Shown one piece after another: positions 23,510-34,359 of a DNA stretch of 64,000 nucleotides. A model generated the notes under the pieces. It ran no database searches and was not told the DNA's origin. It saw only the letters and a list, made by a program, of their open reading frames with translations. This stretch comes from Brachycybe producta. Taxonomy: Eukaryota > Arthropoda > Diplopoda > Playtdesmida > Andrognathidae. The translations under genes were made by a program, and so were the position numbers. Positions within the stretch are counted from its first letter, which is position 1, and each line of letters opens with the position of its first letter. The stretch spans positions 2,034,302 to 2,098,301 of the forward strand of contig JAUPFP010000007.1 in assembly GCA_036925085.1 (NCBI GenBank), written 5' to 3'.

Positions 23510-26150
23510 AAAAATGTTTTGCATTCACTTTTTATATTGTTTCACATAATGCAAATTTTGATATGTGTTACTTTTTGTCTGGACGTTGTTTAATTTGAGT
23601 ACAAAATAGAAATGGCAGAAATTTCTTGTCATTTTTTCTTCTTCTTAATACACCTTTAAGCTTTTAATCTGAAATGTCATCTTGTTTCTTTGAACAGGAT
23701 TTGTGTTTGTTAGAGCTTTTAATCTGGACATCATCAGATTCATCACGATACTTTCGAAATTCATAAGAAATGATGATGATGATGTGATGTCTTGAAAAAT
23801 ATACACACAAACACACATATACTGTAGTCAAAAAATAGTTTTAGTCGTTTTTCATAACCAATAAACCTTTTTTTTTAAGGTGTTCTAAATTCTTTTGAAC
23901 TATCTTATCAATTGAAGTTTCCTAATTTGCTGATGTTTATTTTTCGTTTAATTGAGTTTCTACTCGAATTGATCCAGTCTTAAATCTGTGACATGTTGAG
24001 GGTTAAAATAATTGTGATAAGTTCAGAGACTTCCATTTTATGGTATAGACTACATAATATATATGGACAAATGAAACATATCAGGCCAAACATTTTTTGT
24101 CGGTTTTCTTGAAAGATTTATATGTCATAGTTTTTTAAAAAAAAAAGATTATGTCAGATTTATTTTGATTATGAATTCACCAAAAACAATTTCAGTTCAC
24201 TGAACTACAAATACAGAGTAGACTGTCCACTACTACTACATTTTTGGTGGGAAATATTCAACCGTTTTTTTTTTTTCATTGACAGGAGCTTCCGTTGTCA
24301 AAAAATTAAGGTACTGACCGCAGGAAAATTAACCTTCTAAAGAGCTATAGTTTGACTTAGAAGATCACAGTTCAAACAGTAATGGCTCAAATATGTCATA
24401 TCATAAGTGTCATCTGATTTACTAGTGTGATTAGCACTGATTACAGTGATTAGTGATTAGGAAGAGATTTGAGACTCCACATTAAAACGTGAAGAAAAAG
24501 AAAAATGAAATTTACAAAGTTAACAACTGTTAAACAAATGCGAAAAATGATCAGAGTTCACTTTTGATGAAAAGGTCGCTGGTTGCGCCATACGCTCTTA
24601 TTGTAGCTTATTACCTACAGATTCAAATCTTGATTCATAACTTTGAAAAAAAGTCATGGTTTTTATATAAAAATAAAGGTGAAAAAATGTGTGTCGTCTA
24701 AGAATGTTCAGGGTCCATGAAAAAACGTGCAAAAATGATGAAAGTCCAAACCATGTAACGTTCTCTTATCTGTTCTCTGGTCAGTTGCAAAACATAAGGT
24801 TATGATTAATTGGTTAATTATGGTTCATTTTTGTTTATTAAAAAAGTTTATTTTGGAAACTATCAACATGAAAATAATGTATATGATGTAATAGTAATTT
24901 ACATTTTTGTTGAATTTCTCTGAAGGGTTTTTAACTTTTTAGTTAAAACTAGAAACTTTTACAATTGTTGTAGATAAAGATTACAGAGAATCATGTTTAT
25001 TCATTGTACCTTTGAATACACAATGTGGGCTTTTATAACCTTTTTAATTTATTCCAAGTGGTCAATTGAAAAGTTTTAAGTCACTTTTCTGACTTTTTCG
25101 GTTTCTAGCCATTAGAAAGATTAAGAAAACTGGAACAATTTCAAGTATAGAATGTACATGAATACAGATTGGTTACATGGTTTAAAACGGACCACTTTTT
25201 AGGATGAACGTTTCTACGAGTGACCATTGACCAACTAGACAAACAAAGTAATATTATTGTATGGCAAATTGCAAGTTAGTTTAATTGGTGATTTTTAATT
25301 GAAATGCAAATTAACAATGGTCCCTTCTTTTATTGTTGTTCAACGGATGGAATATTTTTGTGGTCAAAAAGGTTTTTCAAAGAGCTTTTCTAAATTGTGC
25401 ACCTGTCTTGATTCTATTTGAAACTCTACACACGTATTATTGTTAAGGTCCTAAACACACTTTGGTCACAATAAATAGGTTCAGGATCCAGTAGTAGCCA
25501 TTTTTTTGTTGTTGTTGGAACTTTTGTGTCACCAGTAAAAGAAACTACAAATGCATTTTATATTATATGGCATTTTTTTTTTGGCTGTTCACTTTGTGGT
25601 TTTTTCTTCTTCTGTGTTATTATCGTGACGTATCTTAGGACATTTATTTAAAACTATTTTAGACAAAGAAAGATTGTTTGGTTTTTTGAACTGGATTTGC
25701 ACTCAAATCATATAAACTCTGTACATTCGTATGTTTGAATAATTCATGGCTGTAATAAGTGAACAACGAGTGAAAGAAAAAAAATCTTTTAACAATAGTA
25801 AAAAAGAAAGTTTTCCCCTTTTTTTAAATAAAAGGCAAGAAAAAAAAAGCAATTCTTTTTTAAAACGAATATATAGCTTAGATTGTATAAAAAAAAGCTT
25901 AGATGAATTGTTCAATTTGATGGATCGTTCAATTTTTTTGTGCTGAGTTATCGATTGGAAACACTGTGAAGTGTGAGGGGTTCACATTATAAGACATAGG
26001 ACGAACTTTTAGTTTTAGATTTTATTTTATACTTTTAAGGTTTATATTCCAATTAAAATTTGTGATATTTTAAATTTCTCAGGTTTTGATATTCTGGAGC
26101 ATATTGTATCTAGTATTCCGTTGTTTATACGGAGACCGTTTTTTTTTTGG
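23510..26150. other. No gene seen
   Basis: AT-rich DNA with GATGAT repeats near 23771-23785 and several poly-A and poly-T runs. A family C-like stretch occurs at about 24838-24960 (AAAAAGTTTATTTTGGAAAC, AACATGAAAATAATG). No defensible frame. Confidence 0.5.
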
Positions 26151-26454
26151 ATAGTTGCATGGTTATAACTATAGGGACGGGACATTCGAATCCCGCGAAA
26201 TCTTGAAAAAATATTCGAGATTCGAAAACTCAAATCTTCGCGCTTTTTTTGTCTTTCGAATCTTTCGAATCCTAACCTTAAAAAAACCTGTTAAAAACTT
26301 TGGTAAAATTAATTTTAACTCAATTGACGTCCAATAGAAGCATTCACTAACAAAAAAAAACCGGCGATTGTTGCAATTTCGGTGTTGTATCCGGATCACC
26401 AATTGAATCACCTTGTGGCGACCCTGAGTGCCACACTTTAGTTTTTTATTATTA

Positions 26455-26964
26455 ATTATATATATTAAGCCAGGTCTGTGTGTGTGTGTAACGTCGGAAT
26501 TTATATAAATTTAAATGAATAAATGAACCGCTTTTTTTTCTCAAGGTCAACTATATGTTGCACACTCCCCATCCAAGAACCCCATGATATTAAATTGGAG
26601 AGGTTTGGAAAGTGTAGAAGGGGAGAGAAAAAAAGTGGGAGGGGGTGACTGAAATTGAAATGAAAGGAGTAAAAAAGGAACAAACGACGCGCATGCGCAC
26701 ACCAGAGAAAATGAAAAACTCATTTTCTCTTTCAAATATAAAAAGGCGAGGGGATAATAGTAGCAAAATTAAACTAGAATTTATCACGGGCAACTGTGCC
26801 CAGCATTAGAATTTCTTTTGCTCCGCCCTTTTATGAACGTCATCCATTTCTAATTGGTTTGTTACTTGGTGTGACGTCATAAAAGGGCGGAGGAAAAGAA
26901 ATTCTAATGCTGGGCACAATTGCCTGTGAATTTTGCTCCCGTCATTTATGACGGGTTATCCCAG
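26455..26964. mobile_element. Family A (TA-flanked) MITE, copy A2, nested
   Basis: It shares a long stretch with copy A1: CCATCCAAGAACCCCATGAT, GGGGGTGACTGAAATTGAAA and GCGCATGCGCACA. Its right end (GTCATTTATGACGGGTTATC then CCAG) is the family terminus, followed by TA. The left end is not clear. It is interrupted by the palindrome at 26789-26934. Confidence 0.78.
26789..26934. mobile_element. Palindromic MITE with TGACGTCAT core, nested
   Basis: The arms contain GCCCAGCATTAGAATTTCTT then TTGCTCCGCCCTTTTATGA, with a near-exact reverse complement at about 26872-26925. The loop has TTCTAATTGGTTTGTTA and TGACGTCAT. The core matches the Mutator-like element at 49366-49570 (GCTCCGCCCTT, TTCTAATTGGTT, TGACGTCA), so the two are related. 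TSD not clear. Confidence 0.75.
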
Positions 26965-27130
26965 TAGTAATTTAATAATTTAATATTATTTCTTTCATTT
27001 GTATCTTCTGAATTAATAATGTAGGATTCATATATAGAGGATTCGAGATTCGGGAGATTTGAGGGATTCGAGAACCTTTTAGGATTCGGATTCGAGTTAA
27101 TTTAGGATTCATCCCACCTCTAGTTATAAC

Positions 27131-28395
27131 ATTCCGTTATAAACTTTTTACAACAATTCATATTTATGTGCAACAGCATTGTTATTAAGTAATAATGTAA
27201 AAAAAATAATGGCGTTGCAACTTTGCATGACTGTGTAGATTTAATCTTAAATTTGACTAAATTTGACCATATATTAGTTTTATTGGTTTGATCATGTACA
27301 GGTCATAATATTTTCAAAATACAAAAAGAAAATTACCTGTCTTTCGTGTCCCAATTTTCGTTTTGCTTTCAACTATAGCCAGTGACCTAATGATATCAAA
27401 AGGTGTTTGATGTATGTTCTTTGGTCATGCAATAATGAATGTTTTCTCATAGGTAATAATATTAAATTATTATTAAAAATGACCCTCAGATCTTCTTCAT
27501 CCAATCATTGGAATATAAAGAGAGAGAGAAACTTGCCAATTGCAATAAATATTATCTGTGAAAATTATTATTTATCTTGTTTGTCGTTGTTGACATCAAT
27601 TTTATTGATTAAGTTCAGGTAAATTACGACAGGTGACATGTTTTTTCATTTATATGTAAGCATCAAATAATTATGGCTATTGATTCGATTAGGGGTAGAC
27701 CCCTCAGGCATAGTTTTTTTTTTACCATTTTCGGTGGTTTTCTGATAAAATTCGGTGAAGTCAGACTTAGCCGCATTTGATCTGGTGGCACTCGGCTGTG
27801 CTAAAATTCGGTGCATATTCGGCTGATTCGCTGCTTCGAGTTCCGAGCAGTTGAGAAAAAGTAAATAAAATTTTTACTAAAGAAAGTTAATTTCATTCAT
27901 TAGAAACACTGGACTAAATTTCAATTTTCAAGTTACAATAATTGAAAATTATCGTCAATAAAACTGTTTAGTTTCTCAGGTCCCAATGAAGAATGGTGGC
28001 CATTGCATAAATGTAAAGTTATGGAGAACATGCAACTAACAACATGCTAATTGCAACTGGCCCAGAGGACGTTCACAAATATAATCCTGCAATTTTATTT
28101 AATAATATTAAACTTTTTTCGGCTAAGCTGAAATTATTTCCGGCGGATTATTCCGCAGATTTTGGTGGAATACACCTAAATATGTATTGAATTTTGCAGA
28201 TTCACTAGCAGTTTGATGGTTTTGCAGGTTGCATAGGCAATCTGCAGATTGACTGATTCTGCAGATTGACAGTAACATAGATCTATAAAACAAATTGTAA
28301 AACACCAAGGATCCCGAAATTACACTGTTCCTAGGGTATAAACGTCTCACACATCGAAAATGTTAATTTTGGATTTGAATTTGAAAAATTACTCT
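27131..28395. other. No gene; possible degenerate DNA transposon at ~27690-28200
   Basis: From about 27690 the sequence is rich in TTCGGTG, TTCGGCTGA and TTCGGCTAAG words, including ATTCGGTGCATATTCGGCTG. Such terminal-repeat-like words are typical of old hAT-type elements, but I could not set ends or a TSD. Confidence 0.4.
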
Positions 28396-28401
28396 GATAG
28401 C

Positions 28402-28470
28402 AGCCAATTAAGAAGGCTTGTGGCAGAGGAACAAAAGTCCATTTGCAGCAATGTCAGAAGCAAATAACAA
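28402..28470 (-). repeat. Possible 3'-end remnant of a non-LTR element
   Basis: GGCTTGTGGCAGAGGAACAA and GCAATGTCAGAAG resemble the 3'-end words at 55030-55090 and 57095-57150 (TCTGTGGCAGAGGGACCA, GCATTGTCAAAATAAA). Short and diverged. Confidence 0.35.
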
Positions 28471-28639
28471 TTTTGATATAAAAATCAAAACTTTATGTAA
28501 GAAATTACAAAGACTTTTTTTTAAATTTGTAACCAGTAAGTTTTTGCATTTGGACTGGCGATGAAAACACAAATTTAATTACGAATTTCTTATTTTTGAG
28601 TTTTCTTTAAATTTTTTTTTTTTTGGCTTTTGCCAAGGA

Positions 28640-28903
28640 GACAGACTAAACGTCTTTATTATGATACTGACTATACAAAGTGGACTCTGTATCGGCCTGA
28701 AAATCCTTTAATTTGCGTGCTTTTTATAGTGAAAACGTCTGTAATACTATACAGACAAATAGCCAAAAAATGTTGGAAAATAAAAAAATTCATACCGATA
28801 CAGAGTGGACTCTGTATCGGCCTGAAAATTCGTAAATTGTCGCACTTTCCATGACGATACTGACTAGTCAGTATCATCATACAGACGTTTAGTCTGTCCT
28901 TTT
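28640..28903. repeat. Fold-back element with internal direct repeat
   Basis: AGACAGACTAAACGTCT then TTATTATGATACTGACTA on the left faces the reverse complement on the right (TAGTCAGTATCATCAT, AGACGTTTAGTCTGTCCT). Inside, GTGGACTCTGTATCGGCCTG then AAAAT occurs twice in direct orientation (about 28680 and 28804). No secure TSD. Confidence 0.7.
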
Positions 28904-28909
28904 GCGAAG

Positions 28910-29995
28910 TATTTTAATCAAGGCTTTTCACAAAATAAAGAACATTCTCAATTACGATTACATTCGACCAGAATTGTTTTTGAAAAATATCGACGTTAAC
29001 GTAAATGTAAAACGTCTTTTATATGTGAACCACTCATTTAGAAGGAACAAATTTAACATCCTTTTTTTTTAAAAAAATACTTGGTTTTAGTATTTTTCTT
29101 ATCGCCTTAGAAAAAACAAATTGAGACTAGATATTTAATTCATACTCACGATTATTATATTTTTTTTAATGTTTTCAATTCGTGTTGTAGACTCATAAAT
29201 TTTCACCTAATTTGAGAAGGTTTTTTTTTCTTTCTCTCTGTCTCTCTTTTCCAACACTTTTTTTTTTGTGTGTAAACTTTTCTTAAACATTTGTTGTATT
29301 AAGAGTTTTGATCAAGAGTGTTATTGGTTAACAAGACTAAATGTTTCCCTAGAATACCTCTAATTTTCTATAATTATCAGATATATGGAGTCGTGATTAC
29401 ACGAAGTTGGTTCTAAAAATTGTATAAGAGGTGATGATGATGATGATGATGGTTGGTGTTGTTTTTTTTAAAAAAACTTCAAAGCCTATTTTTCAGAGGG
29501 CGGTTTTCATAGTATAAATTTATACTTAATCGGAAATGGGTCTGAGGAAGGCGTCAATGAGAAACAAATTTTGGGGTTTCAAAATATATATTTGTCTTGT
29601 TAAGATTTTTTAAAGGTGGTTTTTTCTTCTTCTTCTTCAAGACTCTCTTGAAGCAAAAGGTGATGTTTATCTTGGTGTTTGTTCTGGTTGCGTGATGATA
29701 CCTATACTTGTAAATGTGTGTGGTGTTTGTCTATAATGTTCTTCTACACACATGTTGTTATAAGATTCAACCTAAAGGCCCCCTTCATTATCAATTGGAT
29801 AATAACAGGGTGTTTACTTCGATTTTCTTCTTTCTCCCCTCCCTTTAGTCCATAAGAAAAATCATGTATACATATGCAAAGGTGTGAAAATTAGTCTGCA
29901 ACCTTTTGTTGAAATACTTTTTTCATATTTTCATTGCAGATTTTATGCTATTTATGGAATTTTTAAGTCTAGTACAGACCGGTCGATAATCGACA
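28910..29995. other. No gene seen
   Basis: AT-rich with (GAT)n at about 29432-29452 and pyrimidine-rich runs. No defensible frame. Confidence 0.55.
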
Positions 29996-29999
29996 AACC

Positions 30000-30260
30000 C
30001 CAAGTGGCACAACATGTTGGCCTAATGTATGCATTATTTATATTGGCAACAACCTTTTGGGCCAACAAGTAGGCCCTACATCAAACAGTGGGACCAACGG
30101 CCAAACACAATGTTGGTCAGATCATTAGGCCAACATTTTTACATAAATCTCAATGGTTGGCATTGTGTTGGTTCATTGTTGGTGTGCTGCCTGGGACGTA
30201 TCACCGACTTGACGGACACAGCAACTTGTATCTGAATACATGTGGCCAGAGATGTTGGCG
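30000..30260. repeat. GTTGG/CCAAC-rich repeat fragment
   Basis: ACATGTTGGCC, TTGGGCCAACAAG, ACAATGTTGGTC, TAGGCCAACA, GGTTGGCATTGTGTTGG and TCATTGTTGG crowd into 260 bp in both orientations. This is typical of a degraded inverted-repeat transposon or minisatellite-like element. Small frames across it are chance. Confidence 0.5.
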
Positions 30261-30684
30261 TGTTCAAATTGAATTCAGTTTCTGTTGTTCCCTTACATGA
30301 AATAATAAGTCACAATGTGTAAATGAAGTTCACTATTTTCATTAACCCTTCACATTAAAAATCCTTCGTCGTTGCTTGTTCGGTTTTAGGTACAAACTGA
30401 ACGTTGTTTTCCATTTGAAGTGGGGAAACAAGAGAAACAAGCAACACTCTTTGTTGTCAAGGCGACAGATACTCGGGAAATGTTGCTTTGTGTCTGCAAA
30501 AACATCTGCTGTCATCGGGAAACATCGCTCTCGACAATGTTTTCGGCGATTATTACCCAGTCTGTACTACACTTTAAGTAACTGCAAGCAAACACGATTA
30601 CTTTTGTAAAAAAGACTAATTATTGTATTGGTTGGATTGACTTTTGTTAGTAGAGAATTCTCAATTTTGCAATTTGCAAACCTA

Positions 30685-30795
30685 AGCCCAAGTTACGATT
30701 ATACGACGAAGTGCAGTACATACTGAATAATGACGTCATTATTCCTCATATTACTGTCTGCGCTGCACTTCGTCGTATAATCGTAACCAGGCCTT
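30685..30795. mobile_element. Short TIR element, TTAA-type group
   Basis: AGTTACGATTATACGACGAA then GTGCAG on the left faces CTGCACTTCGTCGTATAATC then GTAACC on the right. The outer ends are AAGCCCA and (reverse complement) AAAGGCCTGG. The loop includes TGACGTCATTA. No intact TTAA duplication. Confidence 0.7.
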
Positions 30796-30799
30796 TAGT

Positions 30800-31510
30800 T
30801 TTTGTTGCTTCAGAATTTAGATCACCTTGTCAATTTTATTTATAAAAAAGGTGGTTCTCCAGAGAATTCAGATTTACATGAAAACAAAAACGCACCCTTT
30901 GAATGATGATTGTTATTTATTGAGGTTGTCTTTGTAAATTGCTACCAAAGTTAGGTTTCAGTTTAGCTTTTTTAGGGCACTTTTTAGATATCTTTATTCC
31001 ATATGTTCAAAATTTGGGTGGATTGATTTTCATTCTTTTTTTTTAGATTTTCATCACAAAAGCAAAATGTTTTATGGGATTATTATCATGTATAAGTGAT
31101 TAATTGGGCAATTTAAAGTGCCATAAATGAAGCCATTGTGTCAAAGTTGATCTGAGGGACGAACTTGTATCTCTTTATATAATTTGACCATGGTCTGATT
31201 TGTATATTGAAGTTCTGTTTAGTAATAAATATGTTCAAGTAGGAACTGCAAGTTAGGCACAAAGTAAAGTAGAAAATTTGAACTTGGACACTCAGAACAG
31301 GGTTCCAGTATCGTTTCTGTCACAAACGACGTCCCAACTGGTACTGTGTATCCCCTTGATCCCAGTTCGGATCGAGTGCCTAACAAGCCGCTCGCAAGGC
31401 CATTCCAACTAGACTAACTTGTTACATTACAGTCTCGGTTCGCCTAGTGTATATTCGCCTTAAAATTTACATTCTTTACATTCTGACCTTCTAGAAAAAA
31501 AGCAAGTATG
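30800..31510. other. No gene seen
   Basis: AT-rich unique-looking sequence; nothing recognised. Confidence 0.5.
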
Positions 31511-31517
31511 TGATTAA

Positions 31518-31804
31518 TACCTTGTACACACACATGAGTTAAGGTGAATTATACGGAATCCAGTTAAGGACACCATGAACCAAATAAAAATTGACTTTAT
31601 TATTAATATTTTAAATTGAAATACTAAATCAATATTTTGTCAATAGTTTACAGTATATAATTATATTTAAGTATTAACTCAGTATTTTCAGATTTATTAA
31701 CTGAATAAATTGAATTCGACATATTGATTGTTTGCCCTTCACGGGGCTCTGTAGAACACGTTTATTATTTAAATGCATTTAAGTTATCAGGTGTGTAATA
31801 GGTA
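31518..31804. mobile_element. Family B MITE, copy B1 (PIF/Harbinger-like)
   Basis: It starts TACCTTGTACACACACATG; the right end has GGTGTGTAATAGGTA. It shares GGTGAATTATACGGAATCC, AATTGAATTCGACATATTG and ATGCATTTAA with B2 and B3. The flanks are TAA and TTA, consistent with a TWA target duplication with one change. Confidence 0.8.
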
Positions 31805-32150
31805 TTAGATTGCTTTCTGTAAAATTGTAGGTGGAGCTAGCATTGTTCTCGGACACGTTTGCATTACAAACTTTCCGCCCACATGTTTTTTTTCTTTTCC
31901 GGACGCTATTTTTCTGTTTTCTTTAAAGATAAATAGTTTTTTCTTTAGTTTCTGATTGCGCCCATTGTTTAATTGTTGTACATTGTTTTTCTTTGTTGGA
32001 AGTGAGCTGTCTTAGCCTGGTGGGCTTGGCTCATTTTTACACAATGTTGGTCTCTACTTGGAACCTTTCTCAAGTGAGAAGTTTAATTTAAATTTTTTTT
32101 TTTGGCTTTATGAATGGTTATTGAAGTCTGGAATGGAACTTTTGAAATGG

Positions 32151-32217
32151 AAAATTTGAAATAATTTATAAATTGTTACCCACAACGGGTAGCAATTTAT
32201 AAATTATTTCAAATTTT
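32151..32217. repeat. 31-bp hairpin, one mismatch
   Basis: AAAATTTGAAATAATTTATA then AATTGTTACCC at 32151-32181, with its reverse complement at 32187-32217 (single T/C difference) and a 5-base loop ACAAC. Confidence 0.88.
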
Positions 32218-32224
32218 CAATTTA

Positions 32225-33310
32225 ACAATTCTTTTGACGCAACAACAAAAACATTGTGAAAAGAAACAAATAAAAGTACTTTAAGCCCAAAGAGGGGGAA
32301 AGTATAATAAAGGTTAGGAATTTTATGAATTTCATCTTTGTACATTTGTTATAACTTATTAGAAGATTGTTAAAAATAAAATAAATTACATGTAAATGTT
32401 GTCATTTAAATTCAGACAAAAAAAAATTCTCAATGAAAACAATTTCAGTTATGCTGTTCTAATTTTGTCTGTTTTTTTTTCTTCTAGAGATACATTTTTA
32501 TGAAGTCCTCCTTCCCTCTGTCTCTCCCCCTCTTCTCTTTATTAATAATGGTTTCCAAAACTCCTTCCATTGTCGAATATGTAACTTGAGTGTCACAGCC
32601 CATTAAAAATAAAATTTATTGCTTGTTCAAATATGGAAATTTTATTGATAATAATTGGATAGGTTGTAATGATGGGATGGCAACAGGTGACGATGTAAAC
32701 TTTGCTTTCTCCCCCCATCCACCCACTTTTCTCCCTCCATCTTTGTCTCTTCAGTTTAAATGGTGTGTGTCACAAAATTTGTGGCACCTCTCCGTCATCT
32801 TTTCCATTACTTTATTATTCCCTTCCATCTTCCTACAGAGTGTCCAAAAATGTATATACAATTTGGTTGTTAATGAGTCATAATAATACAACTTCGGAAA
32901 TTCATTGCAAGTAAACTGGAAGAGCGGGAATAGAAATGTTAGGTGCAGTACATTCCCAGTGATGTCTGCGAGACAAGAATGTCTTCATTTCCCGTGTGCA
33001 ATGCGCGCCTCAAAAGTTGACCAATTCGGAGTGGGCGTCGTTGAAAAGCTCATAACTTTCATGTTTATTTTCTTAAATTTTAGTAAATGTTACAACACAG
33101 GTTAGATATAAAAATATTACAGTACATGTTTTTTTGTGTTTAACATGTCTCTCCATTCTCGTTAAGGCATTGCTGATCTAGGTGCGAAACTGATCTCAAA
33201 CAACAATTAAGGTTTCTTTTGCAATTATGCGATAATTCTCTTTGATTTCTAAATACTTATACAATTAAAGCAAGAAATCGAATAGAATTGTCTCACAATT
33301 ACAAGAGATA
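32225..33310. other. No gene seen
   Basis: AT-rich. The pyrimidine-rich block at 32500-32780 (CTCCCCCTCTTCTC, CATCCACCCACTTTTC) gives chance frames. No element edge recognised. Confidence 0.5.
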
Positions 33311-33316
33311 CATTAA

Positions 33317-33551
33317 AGCGGTGATCACACTGACCATTTTTTTTCTCTCGCAAGATTCCATACTAGAAAAAAGTCAAATATCGCTGTGAATCTCGCAGTT
33401 TCTTGCAATCAGATCATCGATTTATGTAAGATAGTTTACAAGAAACCACTTTTATAAGTCTTGCAAGCGTATTATCACATTGGCAATTGCAATTAATTCA
33501 AGGACATATTGCAGTAAGTTTTGCTTTAAATATTGCCATTGTGATCGCTCC
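33317..33551. mobile_element. TTAA-type element with inverted extension
   Basis: After TTAA at 33313-33316 it begins AGCGGTGATCACACTGACCA. The right end reads GCCATTGTGATCGCTCC, then TTTA. TIRs are imperfect. Its right end is part of the large hairpin 33525-33657. Confidence 0.55.
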
Positions 33552-33657
33552 TTTATTGATGTTTGCAGATCAGTTAATCATCAAGGCATTGTTAACATTG
33601 ATGAGAAACTGATCTGCAAACATCAATAAAGGAGCGATCACAATGGCAATATTTAAA
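33525..33657. repeat. 51-bp perfect inverted repeat
   Basis: The arm 33525-33575 (containing ATTGCCATTGTGATCGCTCC and GATGTTTGCAGATCAGTT) recurs as an exact reverse complement at 33607-33657, with a 31-base spacer. This is the longest perfect inverted repeat I found apart from the microsatellites. Confidence 0.92.
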
Positions 33658-33849
33658 AAATGGACGACATTTTGAAAACTTGAGATAATGCATCATTTAT
33701 AAACATAAAACATGCCATGCTTTTATTATCTAATATTTATTGTAACATTTACTCTTAATTATAAAATTATTCTTAATTAAATTTAAGAAAATAAACATCA
33801 CAGTTATTTACAACCAAAGTGTGTATACATTTTTGGAACAATCTGCAGG

Positions 33850-33973
<124 letters not shown>

Positions 33974-34292
33974 TATGTATTGATAATGACGTCATTTCCA
34001 TTTATAATTGAATAAAGAAATAGACATCTACAGACTCACAAGAAAAAAAAAATATGAAACACAATGTTCATGAATCTCATTATTCATAAACGCTTAATTT
34101 AAATAAATATTTGTCTCTCGTCATTAGTTTGTGGTTGGTTTAGTTTTATACATTATATTCCGTGCTTCTTCTTCTTCTTCTTCTTCTTGAATAGTTATTA
34201 TTTAATTATGTCTGAACCGATTAGATGATAATGTTTCTTGTTTTAATGAAAGACCACACTTGAAGAAGAATAAGATATAGTGGAATAAGGGG

Positions 34293-34293
34293 G

Positions 34294-34352
<59 letters not shown>
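34293..34352. repeat. (GA)n microsatellite
   Basis: About 30 GA units with one AA interruption. Confidence 0.95.
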
Positions 34353-34357
<5 letters not shown>

Positions 34358-34359
34358 AG

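Larger units (their letters stand above)
26170..27122. mobile_element. hAT-type element with two nested layers
   Basis: The left end is TATAGGGACGGGACATTCG; the right end is TAGAGGTGGGATGAATCC in reverse complement. An 8-bp duplication GTTATAAC (itself palindromic) lies at 26162-26169 and 27123-27130. Both subterminal regions are packed with GATTCGA/TCGAATC words. A family A element lies inside it and a palindromic element inside that. Confidence 0.78.

Noticed and set aside
26180-26260. tRNA B-box-like TTCGAATCC word
   Set aside because: Belongs to the repeated GATTCGA/TCGAATC subterminal motifs of the hAT element; no cloverleaf could be drawn.
30376-30609. 77-codon + strand frame
   Set aside because: No domain; the region resembles degraded repeat DNA with recurring AACATC/GGGAAA words.
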